Source of the DNA: Kitasatospora sp. GAS204B
GTDB lineage: Bacteria; Actinomycetota; Actinomycetes; Streptomycetales; Streptomycetaceae
Assembly (NCBI RefSeq): GCF_029892155.1
Contig: NZ_JARZAG010000017.1
Span: forward strand, 115,665 to 179,664
DNA: 64,000 nt
Reading direction: 5' to 3'
Shown: positions 9,015 to 16,410 of the stretch, in pieces
Position numbering within the stretch: position 1 is the first letter of the stretch
Layout: every line of letters begins with the position of its first letter
The notes under the pieces: model-generated
Database searches by the model: none
Seen by the model: the letters and a program-made list of their open reading frames with translations, nothing else
What the model was told of the DNA's origin: nothing
Position numbers and translations under genes: made by a program

Positions 9015-10419
9015 CGACGTGCCTGCCGACCGACCCGAAGGCGCCCTCGACCTCGCCGCCCTGCTCGCCGAGCGCGGCGGCGAGCGGTACGAGCTGCACG
9101 GCCGCTACCTCAACCCGCAGCTGCCGAGGATGCTGCACACCATCGGCTTCGACAAGACCTACGAGCGCGCCGCCGGCCCGTACTTCTACGACGCCGAGGG
9201 CAACGAGTACCTGGACATGCTGGCCGGCTTCGGCATCTTCGCGCTCGGCCGCCACCACCCGGTGGTGCGCGACGCGATCCAGCAGGTGATGGACCTCGAC
9301 CTGCCCGACCTGACCCGGTTCGACTGCCCGCCGCTGCCCGGCCTGCTGGCCGAGCAACTGCTGGCCCTGGCGCCGGGCCTGGACCGGGTCTTCTTCGGCA
9401 ACAGCGGCACCGAGGCGGTGGAGACCGCGATCAAGTTCGCCCGCTACGCCACCGGGCGCGGGCGGATCCTCTACTGCGACCACGCCTTCCACGGGCTGAC
9501 CACCGGATCGCTCTCGATCAACGGCGAGGGCGGTTTCCGCAAGGGCTTCGGGCCGCTGCTGCCGGACACCGCGATCCCGCTGGGCGACCTCGCCGCGCTC
9601 CAGCGCGAGCTGCGCAAGGGCGACGTGGCCGCGCTGATCGTCGAGCCGATCCAGGGCAAGGGCGTGCACGCCGCACCGCCCGGCTGGCTGCGTGCCGCCC
9701 AGGAGCTGCTGCACGAGAACAAGGCGCTGCTGATCTGCGACGAGGTGCAGACCGGCATCGGGCGCACCGGTGCCTTCTTCGCCTACCAGGACGAGGAGGG
9801 GGTCCAGCCCGACCTGGTCTGTGCGGCCAAGGCGCTCTCGGGCGGCTACGTGCCGATCGGCGCCACCCTGGGCAAGGGCTGGATCTTCGAGAAGGTCTAC
9901 TCCTCGATGGACCGGGTGCTGGTGCACTCGGCCAGCTTCGGCTCCAACGCCCAGGCGATGGCCGCTGGGCTCGCGACCCTGCGGGTGATGCGGGACGAGC
10001 GGGTGGTGGAGAACGCCCGCCGGGTCGGCGACCTGTTCCGCGACCGGCTGGCCGCGCTGACCGAGAAGTACGAGTTGCTCGCCGAGGTGCGCGGCCGCGG
10101 TCTGATGATCGGCATCGAGTTCGGCCGGCCCCGCTCGCTCAAGCTGCGCACCGGCTGGACCGCGCTGCAGGCCGCGCGCAAGGGGCTCTTCGCGCAGATG
10201 GTGGTGGTGCCGCTGCTGCAGCGGCACCGGATCCTGACCCAGGTCTCCGGCGATCACCTGGAGGTGATCAAGCTGATCCCGCCGCTGATCATCACTGAGC
10301 GTGAGGTGGACCGGTTCGTGGACGCGTTCAGCGAGGTGATGGACGACGCGCACCGTGGCAGCGGCCTGATGTGGGACTTCGGCAGGACGCTGGTGAAGCA
10401 GGCCGTGGGCAGCCGGTGA
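9004..10419 (+). CDS. Class III PLP aminotransferase (HpnO-like, hopanoid side chain)
   Basis: A 471-residue aminotransferase of the ornithine/acetylornithine (class III) family; the PLP lysine is Lys276 in AAKALSGGY and the cofactor pocket motif NSGTEAVE is present near residue 138. AGGAGTG lies about 10 bases before the GTG start, which overlaps the end of dxs. As the last gene of the hopanoid operon it most likely installs the terminal amine of aminobacteriohopanetriol. The substrate is inferred from context; general class III aminotransferases on amino acids look similar. Confidence 0.88.
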   Translation: MPADDVPADRPEGALDLAALLAERGGERYELHGRYLNPQLPRMLHTIGFDKTYERAAGPYFYDAEGNEYLDMLAGFGIFALGRHHPVVRDAIQQVMDLDLPDLTRFDCPPLPGLLAEQLLALAPGLDRVFFGNSGTEAVETAIKFARYATGRGRILYCDHAFHGLTTGSLSINGEGGFRKGFGPLLPDTAIPLGDLAALQRELRKGDVAALIVEPIQGKGVHAAPPGWLRAAQELLHENKALLICDEVQTGIGRTGAFFAYQDEEGVQPDLVCAAKALSGGYVPIGATLGKGWIFEKVYSSMDRVLVHSASFGSNAQAMAAGLATLRVMRDERVVENARRVGDLFRDRLAALTEKYELLAEVRGRGLMIGIEFGRPRSLKLRTGWTALQAARKGLFAQMVVVPLLQRHRILTQVSGDHLEVIKLIPPLIITEREVDRFVDAFSEVMDDAHRGSGLMWDFGRTLVKQAVGSR

Positions 10420-10420
10420 C

Positions 10421-10454
10421 CCGGCGCTACAGCTCGACCGGCGCTACAGCTCGA
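10421..10454. repeat. 17-bp perfect tandem duplication
   Basis: The unit CCGGCGCTACAGCTCGA occurs twice without a spacer. The second copy supplies the stop codon of the small membrane protein gene that reads from the minus strand. Because 17 is not a multiple of three, the event looks like a recent replication slip just beyond the stop rather than a coding repeat. Confidence 0.9.
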
Positions 10455-10719
10455 CCCGGCGCCGCCGGATGACCACGTAGAGGTCGATCGTGGCGAAGAC
10501 GGTGAGCGCGAAGCAGACCGCCGCGAAGCCGATCAGGGTGCCCTGCGAGGGCGCGCTGGTCGGCTTCGCCAGTGCGGCGAAGACCGCGAAGGCGGCGGTC
10601 ATCAGCGCGAAGATCGGTGTGAAGATCACCGAGAGCAGGAAGCGCAGCTTGAGGTCGCTGCGGGCGTAGCGAGGTTCGGTCCCGCTGCGCCAGCGGCGCG
10701 GGGTGGTGGCATAGCGCAT
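10444..10719 (-). CDS. Small two-span membrane protein (DUF6343-like)
   Basis: A 91-residue protein with a basic N-terminus carrying RSGTEPRYARSDLKLR, then two hydrophobic segments near residues 27-50 and 60-80 and a basic tail (VIRRRRVEL). The RxGTEPxxARSxLxLR signature resembles actinobacterial DUF6343 proteins. GGAGGTGAG is placed well before the ATG. It converges on the hopanoid operon. Function is unknown; the family name is from memory and not verified. Confidence 0.75.
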   Translation of the reverse strand: MRYATTPRRWRSGTEPRYARSDLKLRFLLSVIFTPIFALMTAAFAVFAALAKPTSAPSQGTLIGFAAVCFALTVFATIDLYVVIRRRRVEL

Positions 10720-10837
10720 GGCGGCTCACCTCCGTCCGGATCGGGCTACCCGGACGGTTCCAGGATATTCCGGCGGTAGGCTCGGCGAACGAGGCATTCG
10801 GCCCCCTGGCGGGAGCACGAGGAACGGAGGGACCGGC

Positions 10838-11086
10838 GTGAGCATCGCGGTGTGCACCATCTGCACCGGCACCGGGCGACTGGCCGGCCTGCAGTGCCGG
10901 ACCTGCAAGGGCACCGGCACCACCGAGCGGGACGGTGGTGGCAACTGCTTCCTGTGCAGCGGAACCGGCACCTACACCCGGTACCGGGTTTCGGCCGACG
11001 GCAGCAAGCAGGCCTATCGCGAGGAACCCTGCCGGACCTGCGACGGTACCGGGTCGATCGCGGGGAGCCGTCCCGCCGAGGTCTGA
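10838..11086 (+). CDS. Stand-alone DnaJ-type zinc-finger (CxxCxGxG) protein
   Basis: An 82-residue protein that is almost entirely a cysteine-rich domain. It has four CxxCxGTG motifs (CTICTGTG, CRTCKGTG, CFLCSGTG, CRTCDGTG), the arrangement of the central zinc-binding domain of DnaJ, but there is no J-domain and no substrate-binding C-terminus. Each pair of motifs should bind one Zn2+. GGAGG stands 7 bases before the GTG. It probably acts in the cytoplasm as a small chaperone-like or redox-sensitive protein; this is inferred from the fold only. Confidence 0.82.
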   Translation: MSIAVCTICTGTGRLAGLQCRTCKGTGTTERDGGGNCFLCSGTGTYTRYRVSADGSKQAYREEPCRTCDGTGSIAGSRPAEV

Positions 11087-11168
11087 TCGAGCATCAGTTC
11101 GCTCTTTCTGCCGCTGAAGCAAGCGGCTACCGTGTACCTACCCTTCGTAACCGATGCGAGAGGTCGTC

Positions 11169-11372
11169 ATGGTCGCCACCGTCACCTACTCCCGGTACTG
11201 CGCGCACTGCGGGACCCCGGTCTCCGAGGGGCCGGAGGGCGGCTACGTCTGCGGGGCCTGTTTCCACGTGGTCGAGCCGGTCGGCGCGGACCAGGCCCGC
11301 AAGGCGCGCCGGGCGGAGCGGGCCGCCATGGTCGCGGAGGCGGCCCGGCTGCGGGCGCTGCGGCAGTACTAG
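11169..11372 (+). CDS. Small zinc-ribbon protein
   Basis: A 67-residue protein with a zinc-ribbon pattern CAHC...CGAC in its first half, followed by a basic, alanine/arginine-rich helix. The ATG at 11169 with GAGAGG just upstream is preferred over the ATG at 11154. Its stop codon lies inside the left arm of the inverted-repeat element that follows. No function can be assigned beyond probable zinc and nucleic-acid binding. Confidence 0.65.
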   Translation: MVATVTYSRYCAHCGTPVSEGPEGGYVCGACFHVVEPVGADQARKARRAERAAMVAEAARLRALRQY

Positions 11373-11460
11373 GGCGTGTTTCATCATTCGCGTCGGATCA
11401 GCGCGCGGCGTTGGGCGCCCGGCGTCGCGCGCCCGGCGGAAATTATGAAACACGCCCTAG
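11369..11460. mobile_element. MITE-like element with 16-bp perfect terminal inverted repeats
   Basis: CTAGGGCGTGTTTCAT at the left end is matched perfectly by ATGAAACACGCCCTAG at the right end, enclosing about 60 bases with no coding potential. Both outer ends are CTAG, a tetranucleotide rare in such GC-rich DNA and a target-site type used by IS5-group elements. The total of 92 bases is too short for a transposase. It may be a non-autonomous derivative or an IS remnant; a plain transcription terminator is the alternative. Confidence 0.55.
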
Positions 11461-11524
11461 CGACCCCCGTTCCAGCCCCGTCAGCCGGTCGGCGCGTCAA
11501 CTGCGGCTCATGAGTCCGGCGGTG

Positions 11525-11880
11525 GCCCGATCGGTACTACGACGGCCAGCTGCCGTACCCGCTGCGGGCCGGCGACTACGCGCCCGGCCTCGGCGTCCGG
11601 CCGAGGCGGTGAACCCCGCGCTCTTCGTCACCGTCCTGCGCACCGACGCCGCCGAAGGCGGTCGGGCCGTCCGGTCGAGACCGTCCAGCTGCCGATCGCC
11701 GACACCGAGGAGCGGGTGACGGCCGCCCTGCGGACCCAACTGGCCGTGGGCGCCCGCGAACTGCTGGTCCGGCCGGTCGGCCTGACCATCGAGGATCTGC
11801 GGGTTCAGCTGACGGGCACCGCGCGGTTGATGCCCTCGCTGAGAAGCGTAGCGAGCCTGGTCACCGCACGGACGTGGTGA
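11525..11880 (+). pseudogene. Frame-disrupted gene remnant, unknown family
   Basis: Protein-like sequence continues through three frames in turn: a stretch around DRYYDGQLPYPLRAGDY, then ALFVTVLRTDAAEGG, then a longer segment with RTQLAVGARELLVRPVG that ends at the TGA at 11878. No single frame has a start and a plausible protein. At least two frameshifts are therefore likely. It lies immediately after the inverted-repeat element, in keeping with local rearrangement. I do not recognise the parent family. Confidence 0.4.
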
Positions 11881-11895
11881 CCAGGCTCGCTACGC
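11846..11895. terminator. Bidirectional intrinsic terminator
   Basis: A 19-bp perfect inverted repeat (left arm GCGTAGCGAGCCTGGTCAC) with a 12-base loop lies just beyond the stop of the FabG-like gene on the minus strand and the end of the gene remnant on the plus strand. Confidence 0.8.
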
Positions 11896-11903
11896 AGGAA
11901 TGA

Positions 11904-12671
11904 CTAGTCGAGCGGTCCGCCGGCTACGTAAATCACCTGGCCACTGACGAAGCCCGCGCCCGCACTGGCGAGGAACGAGATGGTGTGCGCGATGTCCTCG
12001 GGGACGCCCACCCGCTGGACCGGGATCTGGGTGGCCGCGGCCTGCTTGAAGGCCTCGAACTCCATGCCGACCCGGGCGGCGGTGGCGGCGGTCATGTCGG
12101 TGGCGATGAACCCGGGGGCCACCGCGTTGGCGGTGATGCCGAACTTGCCGAGCTCGATCGCCAGGGTCTTGGTGAAGCCCTGCAGGCCCGCCTTGGCGGC
12201 CGAGTAGTTGGCCTGGCCGCGGTTGCCCTGGGCCGAGGAGGAGGAGAGGTTGACGATCCGCCCGAAACCGGCGTCCACCATGTGCTTCTGCACCGCGCGG
12301 GTCATCAGGAAGGCGCCCCGCAGGTGCACGTTCATGACGGTGTCCCAGTCGGCCGCCGACATCTTGAAGAGCAGGTTGTCGCGGAGCACCCCGGCGTTGT
12401 TGACCAGCACCACGGGGGTGCCCAGCTCGGCGGCGATCCGGTCCACGGCGGCCTGGACCTGGGCCTCGTCGGAGACGTCGGCGCCCACCGCGAGCGCCCG
12501 GCCGCCGGCCGCGGTGATCTTCTCGACGGTCTCCTTGCCGGCCGACTCCTCCAGGTCGACCACGGCGACGGCATAGCCGTCGGCCGCCAGCCGCTGTGCC
12601 GTGGCGGCGCCGATGCCCCGCGCGGCGCCGGTGACGATCGCGACCCTGGTCGTGCTGCTCTGCTCGGTCAT
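11904..12671 (-). CDS. FabG-like 3-oxoacyl-(acyl-carrier-protein) reductase, SDR family
   Basis: A classical short-chain dehydrogenase/reductase of 255 residues. The nucleotide-binding motif TGAARGIG is at residues 14-21, NNAG at 91-94, and the catalytic Tyr156 and Lys160 form YSAAK. An Asp at the end of the second strand (VVDLEES) suggests NAD(H) rather than NADP(H). I start at the ATG at 12671, which has AGAGGT upstream; an upstream ATG would add nine residues. The gene is monocistronic and could act in fatty acid or polyhydroxyalkanoate-type ketoacyl reduction; the exact substrate is not visible. Confidence 0.9.
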   Translation of the reverse strand: MTEQSSTTRVAIVTGAARGIGAATAQRLAADGYAVAVVDLEESAGKETVEKITAAGGRALAVGADVSDEAQVQAAVDRIAAELGTPVVLVNNAGVLRDNLLFKMSAADWDTVMNVHLRGAFLMTRAVQKHMVDAGFGRIVNLSSSSAQGNRGQANYSAAKAGLQGFTKTLAIELGKFGITANAVAPGFIATDMTAATAARVGMEFEAFKQAAATQIPVQRVGVPEDIAHTISFLASAGAGFVSGQVIYVAGGPLD

Positions 12672-13031
12672 ACCTCTTACTCGTCTCTCTCGGTTCAACG
12701 AAAAATGGTGCTGAGAGCGCTGCGCGAATACCCTACCGGCGAGTAGTTGAGGGGGCCAGGGTGCCGTCCGGGCAGCCGCTCAACTCGGCGGCGCGGGACG
12801 AAATACCACAACTGCGATGAACTCCGTCTACTATCTGCCCCTGCCTGCCGCAACACGGGCTCCGTTTGTATAGTGTGCGCCAGCAGCCGTCGGCTGCACG
12901 GCGGAGCTCCCCTCGATTCGGGTCGAAATCACTGCGGTTGGTTCTCGATTCGGGCCGGGGGAGGCCAGCACGCCGCTACTGCCCCGCCCGGGCGTCCCAC
13001 AGCGCGCCGGGTGTGACATCAGGACGGATTC
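12672..13031. other. Divergent intergenic region with a direct repeat
   Basis: These 360 bases separate the FabG-like and tandem-MarR genes and must hold both promoters. A TATAGT hexamer at 12869-12874 could be a -10 box for the MarR gene, although no good -35 box is placed. CTCGATTCGGG occurs twice, at 12911-12921 and 12943-12953, 32 bases apart (about three helical turns), and is a candidate binding site. I see no gene here. Confidence 0.5.
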
Positions 13032-13940
13032 ATGGTGCTGGGGGAGATCCCGACGACCCGCGTGCCCGGACGACTTCAGCAGTCGCCCGGTCACCTCATC
13101 CGCGTGGCCCAGCAGGTGCACACCCGGCTGTGGTCCGAACACGTAGGGGCCGAATTGACGGCCCCTCAGTTCGCCGTGCTGCTCGCACTCGCTCTCGAAC
13201 CAGGCGCTGACCAGCGCACGGTGGGCGAACGAGCCTCACTGGACAAGGCGACGATGGCCGAGATGGTCGCTCGGCTGGTACGGCGTGGCCTGGTGCTGCG
13301 CCGACGCGATCCGGCGGACGGCCGGCGCAAACTGCTCGCGCTCTCGCAGAACGGAGCCCAGGCGGTCCGTGAGGCCACCGGCGGTGTGGTGCGCGTCCAG
13401 CGCACCCTGTTCGAGCCGCTGACCGGCGACGAGCAACTCGAACTGATCCGAGTCCTCGCCAAGATAGCCAAGTTGGAGCCGGCCGCGGTGGCCGCGCTGA
13501 GCGACAGTCGCCCGCTGCTGGATGCCCAGCGAGCGGTCGGCTACCTGATCAGGGTCGGTCAGCAGGTCCATACCAAGCTCTGGGCCGAGCACGTCGGCAC
13601 GGAGTTGACGGCTCCTCAGTTCGCCGTGCTCGACGCCTTGGAGAGCGAGCCGGGGGCCGATCAGCGGACCGTCGGTGAGCTGGCCTCGCTGGACAAGGCG
13701 ACGATGGCCGAGATGGTTTCGCGGCTGGTCAGGCGGGGTCTGGTGCTGCGTCGCCGGGACCCGTCGGACGGGCGGCGCAACCTGCTCTCGCTCTCACCCA
13801 CCGGCCAGGAGCTGCTGCACAGCGCCGCCGCCGGTGTGGGCAGGGTGGAGGAGTTGCTGCTCGAACCGTTGGAGCCGGCCGAGCACCAGCAGGCGTTGAT
13901 CCTGCTGGCGAAGGCGGCTCGACTCGCACCGGTGGCGTAA
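13032..13940 (+). CDS. Fused tandem MarR-family regulator
   Basis: A 302-residue protein made of two complete MarR winged-helix domains. Copy one (about residues 21-160) and copy two (171-302) align with a constant offset of 150 residues; both contain ELTAPQFAVL, PGADQRTVGE, SLDKATMAEMV and the wing RRGLVLRRRDP. Normal MarR proteins are single-domain dimers, so this polypeptide may act as a pseudo-dimer on DNA. AGGA lies 7 bases before the ATG. The ligand is unknown; the divergent FabG-like gene is the nearest possible target. Confidence 0.9.
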   Translation: MVLGEIPTTRVPGRLQQSPGHLIRVAQQVHTRLWSEHVGAELTAPQFAVLLALALEPGADQRTVGERASLDKATMAEMVARLVRRGLVLRRRDPADGRRKLLALSQNGAQAVREATGGVVRVQRTLFEPLTGDEQLELIRVLAKIAKLEPAAVAALSDSRPLLDAQRAVGYLIRVGQQVHTKLWAEHVGTELTAPQFAVLDALESEPGADQRTVGELASLDKATMAEMVSRLVRRGLVLRRRDPSDGRRNLLSLSPTGQELLHSAAAGVGRVEELLLEPLEPAEHQQALILLAKAARLAPVA

Positions 13941-13994
13941 CGATTCGCCACGAAATTCCTGGCAATTCGCTGGGAATTCCCACGTGTCCGACAT

Positions 13995-14032
13995 AACTGT
14001 CGGCTCCCGCCACCCGGCGGGAGCCGACAGTT
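13995..14032. terminator. Bidirectional intrinsic terminator
   Basis: A 17-bp perfect inverted repeat (AACTGTCGGCTCCCGCC and its complement) around a 4-base loop lies between the convergent MarR and aldo/keto reductase genes. Confidence 0.85.
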
Positions 14033-14050
14033 GGTCGGTCACGAATTGAC

Positions 14051-14905
14051 TCAGCTCCAGTCGAAGTGGGCCGGGTCGGGGCCGAGTCGCTGCCCGGTCT
14101 CGATAGTGGCGATCGCGGCGAGGTCCTCGGCATCCAGTTCGAACCCTGTCACCGCGAAGTTCTCCGCGATCCGGGACGGGGTGACCGACTTCGGGATCGC
14201 GACGATGCCGCTCTGCAGGTGCCAGCGGAGCACCACCTGGGCGACGGTGCGCCCGTGCTTGGCCGCGACCTTGGCCAGCACCGGATCGCCGAGCAGCTCC
14301 TTGCCCTGGCCCAGCGGGCTCCACGCCTCGGTGGCGATGCCGTGCTCGGCGTGGAAGGCGCGCAGCTCCCGCTGCGGGAAGTGCGGGTGCAGCTCGACCT
14401 GGTTGAGCGCCGGGACCAGCGAGCTGGTCTCGAAGAGGTGAGTCAGCTCCGCCTGGCCGAAGTTGGAAACACCCACCGCCTTGACCCGGCCGGAGTCGAG
14501 CAGCTCCGTCATGGCCTGCCAGACGTTGGCGTAGCTGCCGTGCATCGGGCGCGGCCAGTGGATCAGGTAGAGGTCGAGGTACTCCAGGCCGAGCTTCTCC
14601 AGCGAGGCCTCGAACTCGATCAGCACGGCGTCCCGGCCAGCCTGGCCCGACCAGTCGCGCGTGCCGCTGTTCCACAGCTTGGTGGTGATGAACAGTTCGT
14701 CACGCGGCACGCCGGCCTGCCGGATGCCGAGGCCGGTACCGGCCTCGTTCTCGTAGATGGCGGCGGTGTCGATGCTGCGGTAGCCGGTCTCGATGGCGGT
14801 GCGGACGGCGGCGGCCGCCTCGGCCTCCGGCACCTGCCAGACGCCGAAGCCGAGCTGCGGGATCGCGACGCCGTTGTTCAGAGTGATCGTGGGGATGGTG
14901 CTCAC
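14051..14905 (-). CDS. Aldo/keto reductase
   Basis: A 284-residue NADPH-dependent oxidoreductase of the AKR superfamily. The catalytic tetrad is visible as Asp46 and Tyr51 (SIDTAAIYENE), Lys76 (TTKLW) and His116 (LIHWP), and the C-terminal IPKSVTPSRIAEN is the usual cofactor-phosphate site. The GTG at 14905 gives the conserved VSTIPTITLNNG beginning; the longer frame upstream is low-quality sequence. It should reduce small aldehydes or ketones such as diketogulonate-type substrates. The real substrate cannot be told. Confidence 0.92.
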   Translation of the reverse strand: MSTIPTITLNNGVAIPQLGFGVWQVPEAEAAAAVRTAIETGYRSIDTAAIYENEAGTGLGIRQAGVPRDELFITTKLWNSGTRDWSGQAGRDAVLIEFEASLEKLGLEYLDLYLIHWPRPMHGSYANVWQAMTELLDSGRVKAVGVSNFGQAELTHLFETSSLVPALNQVELHPHFPQRELRAFHAEHGIATEAWSPLGQGKELLGDPVLAKVAAKHGRTVAQVVLRWHLQSGIVAIPKSVTPSRIAENFAVTGFELDAEDLAAIATIETGQRLGPDPAHFDWS

Positions 14906-15102
14906 GAGCTGTGGTGTGCCCTTCGATTTGTCCTGTTCTGCCGGTGGGTCAACCAACGGCGGGTCACCGGTGTTCCCGTGATCCAGGATCCCTTGCCGAT
15001 TTCCTGTTCGGCCACCCACCCGGCGGACAGCGCGTACTCCGTCCGGGGCAGTCGACGGCGGATCGCGGCGTTCGATGGCGGATCAGCGCGCAGACTGCCG
15101 GT

Positions 15103-15360
15103 GTGACCAGGAACTCGGAGCGCCCGTTCGCCGGCCAGAAGGCGAAGCAGAGCGAGATCGCCGGCATCCCCACCCGGCTGATCGTCGGTGTGGTGGTGGC
15201 CGCGCTCGCGCTCTGGTTCCTGCTGGCGAACCTCAACAACGTCAAGATCCAGTTCTGGGTCTTCACCGTGGAGGCGCCGCTGTGGATCGCGCTCGCCGCC
15301 ACGCTGCTGATCGGCGCCGTGCTGGGCTACCTCCTCAAGGGCCGGCGCGAGAGCCGGTAG
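15103..15360 (+). CDS. LapA-like (DUF1049) membrane protein
   Basis: An 85-residue protein with two transmembrane helices at about residues 21-42 and 55-77. Between them is the family signature LLANLNNVKIQFWVF, and the end is basic (KGRRESR). These features define the LapA/YciS domain, known in Gram-negatives for lipopolysaccharide assembly and of unknown role in actinobacteria. A GTG at 15103 is the most likely start, but no strong ribosome binding site is present. Confidence 0.78.
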   Translation: MTRNSERPFAGQKAKQSEIAGIPTRLIVGVVVAALALWFLLANLNNVKIQFWVFTVEAPLWIALAATLLIGAVLGYLLKGRRESR

Positions 15361-15464
15361 CGCGACCGCGGCGGGCTTGCTCGGTCCGCAGGGGGAGTGG
15401 CGGGAAGTGATCACCCCAGCTACGGGTAGGACGGCCTTCCACAAATCCTGCTTATGATTCTCGG

Positions 15465-16370
15465 ATGCTGGATTCCCGACACATCCGGACCTTTCACGAG
15501 GTGGTCAGCACCGGCTCGTTCACCGCGGCCGCACGCTCCCTCGGCTACACCCAGCCGGCCGTCACCCAGCAGATCCGTGCCCTTGAGCGCGAGACCGGCG
15601 TCCCGCTCTTCACCCGGGACGGACGCCGGATGCGGCTCACCGAAGCGGGCGAGACGCTGGCCCGGCACGCCGGAGTGATCCTCGGCAACCTCGGTGCCGC
15701 CCAGCAGCAACTCCAGGCGCTGGCCCGGCTGCGGGCGGGCCGGGTGCGGGTCTGCGCCTTCCCCAGCGCCAACGCCACGCTGATCCCCGAGGCGATGGCC
15801 GCGCTGCTGGCCGAGCACCCCGGCGTGCGGGTCGAGCTGCTGGAGGCCGAGCCGCCCGAGTCGGTGCAGAAGCTGCTGGCCGGCGAGTGCGACATCGCGC
15901 TCTCCTTCAGCTACCCGGGGATGCGCGCCGAACTGCCCACCGAACTGGTGGAGATCCGGCTGATGGAGGATCTGCTGACGGTGCTGCTGCCGGTCGGCCA
16001 CCCGCTGGCCCGCCGGCACGCGGTGCGGCTGGCCGAGCTGGCCCAGGCCCGCTGGATCGCCGGCTGCGCGCGCTGCCGGGCCAACTTCCTGCAGATCTGC
16101 GCGGAGGAGGGCTTCGACCCGGACATCGTCTTCACCACCGACGACAACCTCGCGCTGCAGAGCCTGGTGGCCGCCGGGGTCGGCATCGCGGTGGCCCCCT
16201 CGCTGGTGCTCTCCTTCCTCAACCACCGCAAGGTGACCGGGCGGGCCCTGGAGCCGCACGTCCGCCGTCAGGTCTGCGCCTACGTGCTGCGCGAGCACCT
16301 GCCGCTGCCCGCCACCGAGCTGGTGCTGGACGGGTTGCGCTCGGCGGCGGCCGACCGGGTCGGGTGCTGA
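15465..16370 (+). CDS. LysR-family transcriptional regulator
   Basis: A 301-residue LTTR. The N-terminal winged helix-turn-helix covers residues 5-64 (FTAAARSLGYTQPAVTQQI), followed by the linker helix and a periplasmic-binding-protein-like ligand domain. Such proteins usually autoregulate and control a neighbouring divergent gene; here the upstream neighbour, the LapA-like gene, reads in the same direction. Two cysteines in GCARCRANFLQIC of the effector domain are a little unusual and could confer redox or metal sensing. The effector is unknown. Confidence 0.92.
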   Translation: MLDSRHIRTFHEVVSTGSFTAAARSLGYTQPAVTQQIRALERETGVPLFTRDGRRMRLTEAGETLARHAGVILGNLGAAQQQLQALARLRAGRVRVCAFPSANATLIPEAMAALLAEHPGVRVELLEAEPPESVQKLLAGECDIALSFSYPGMRAELPTELVEIRLMEDLLTVLLPVGHPLARRHAVRLAELAQARWIAGCARCRANFLQICAEEGFDPDIVFTTDDNLALQSLVAAGVGIAVAPSLVLSFLNHRKVTGRALEPHVRRQVCAYVLREHLPLPATELVLDGLRSAAADRVGC

Positions 16371-16410
16371 CCGCCCAGCAGATCAGGCGAGGCGGATCAG
16401 CAGCCGCGGA

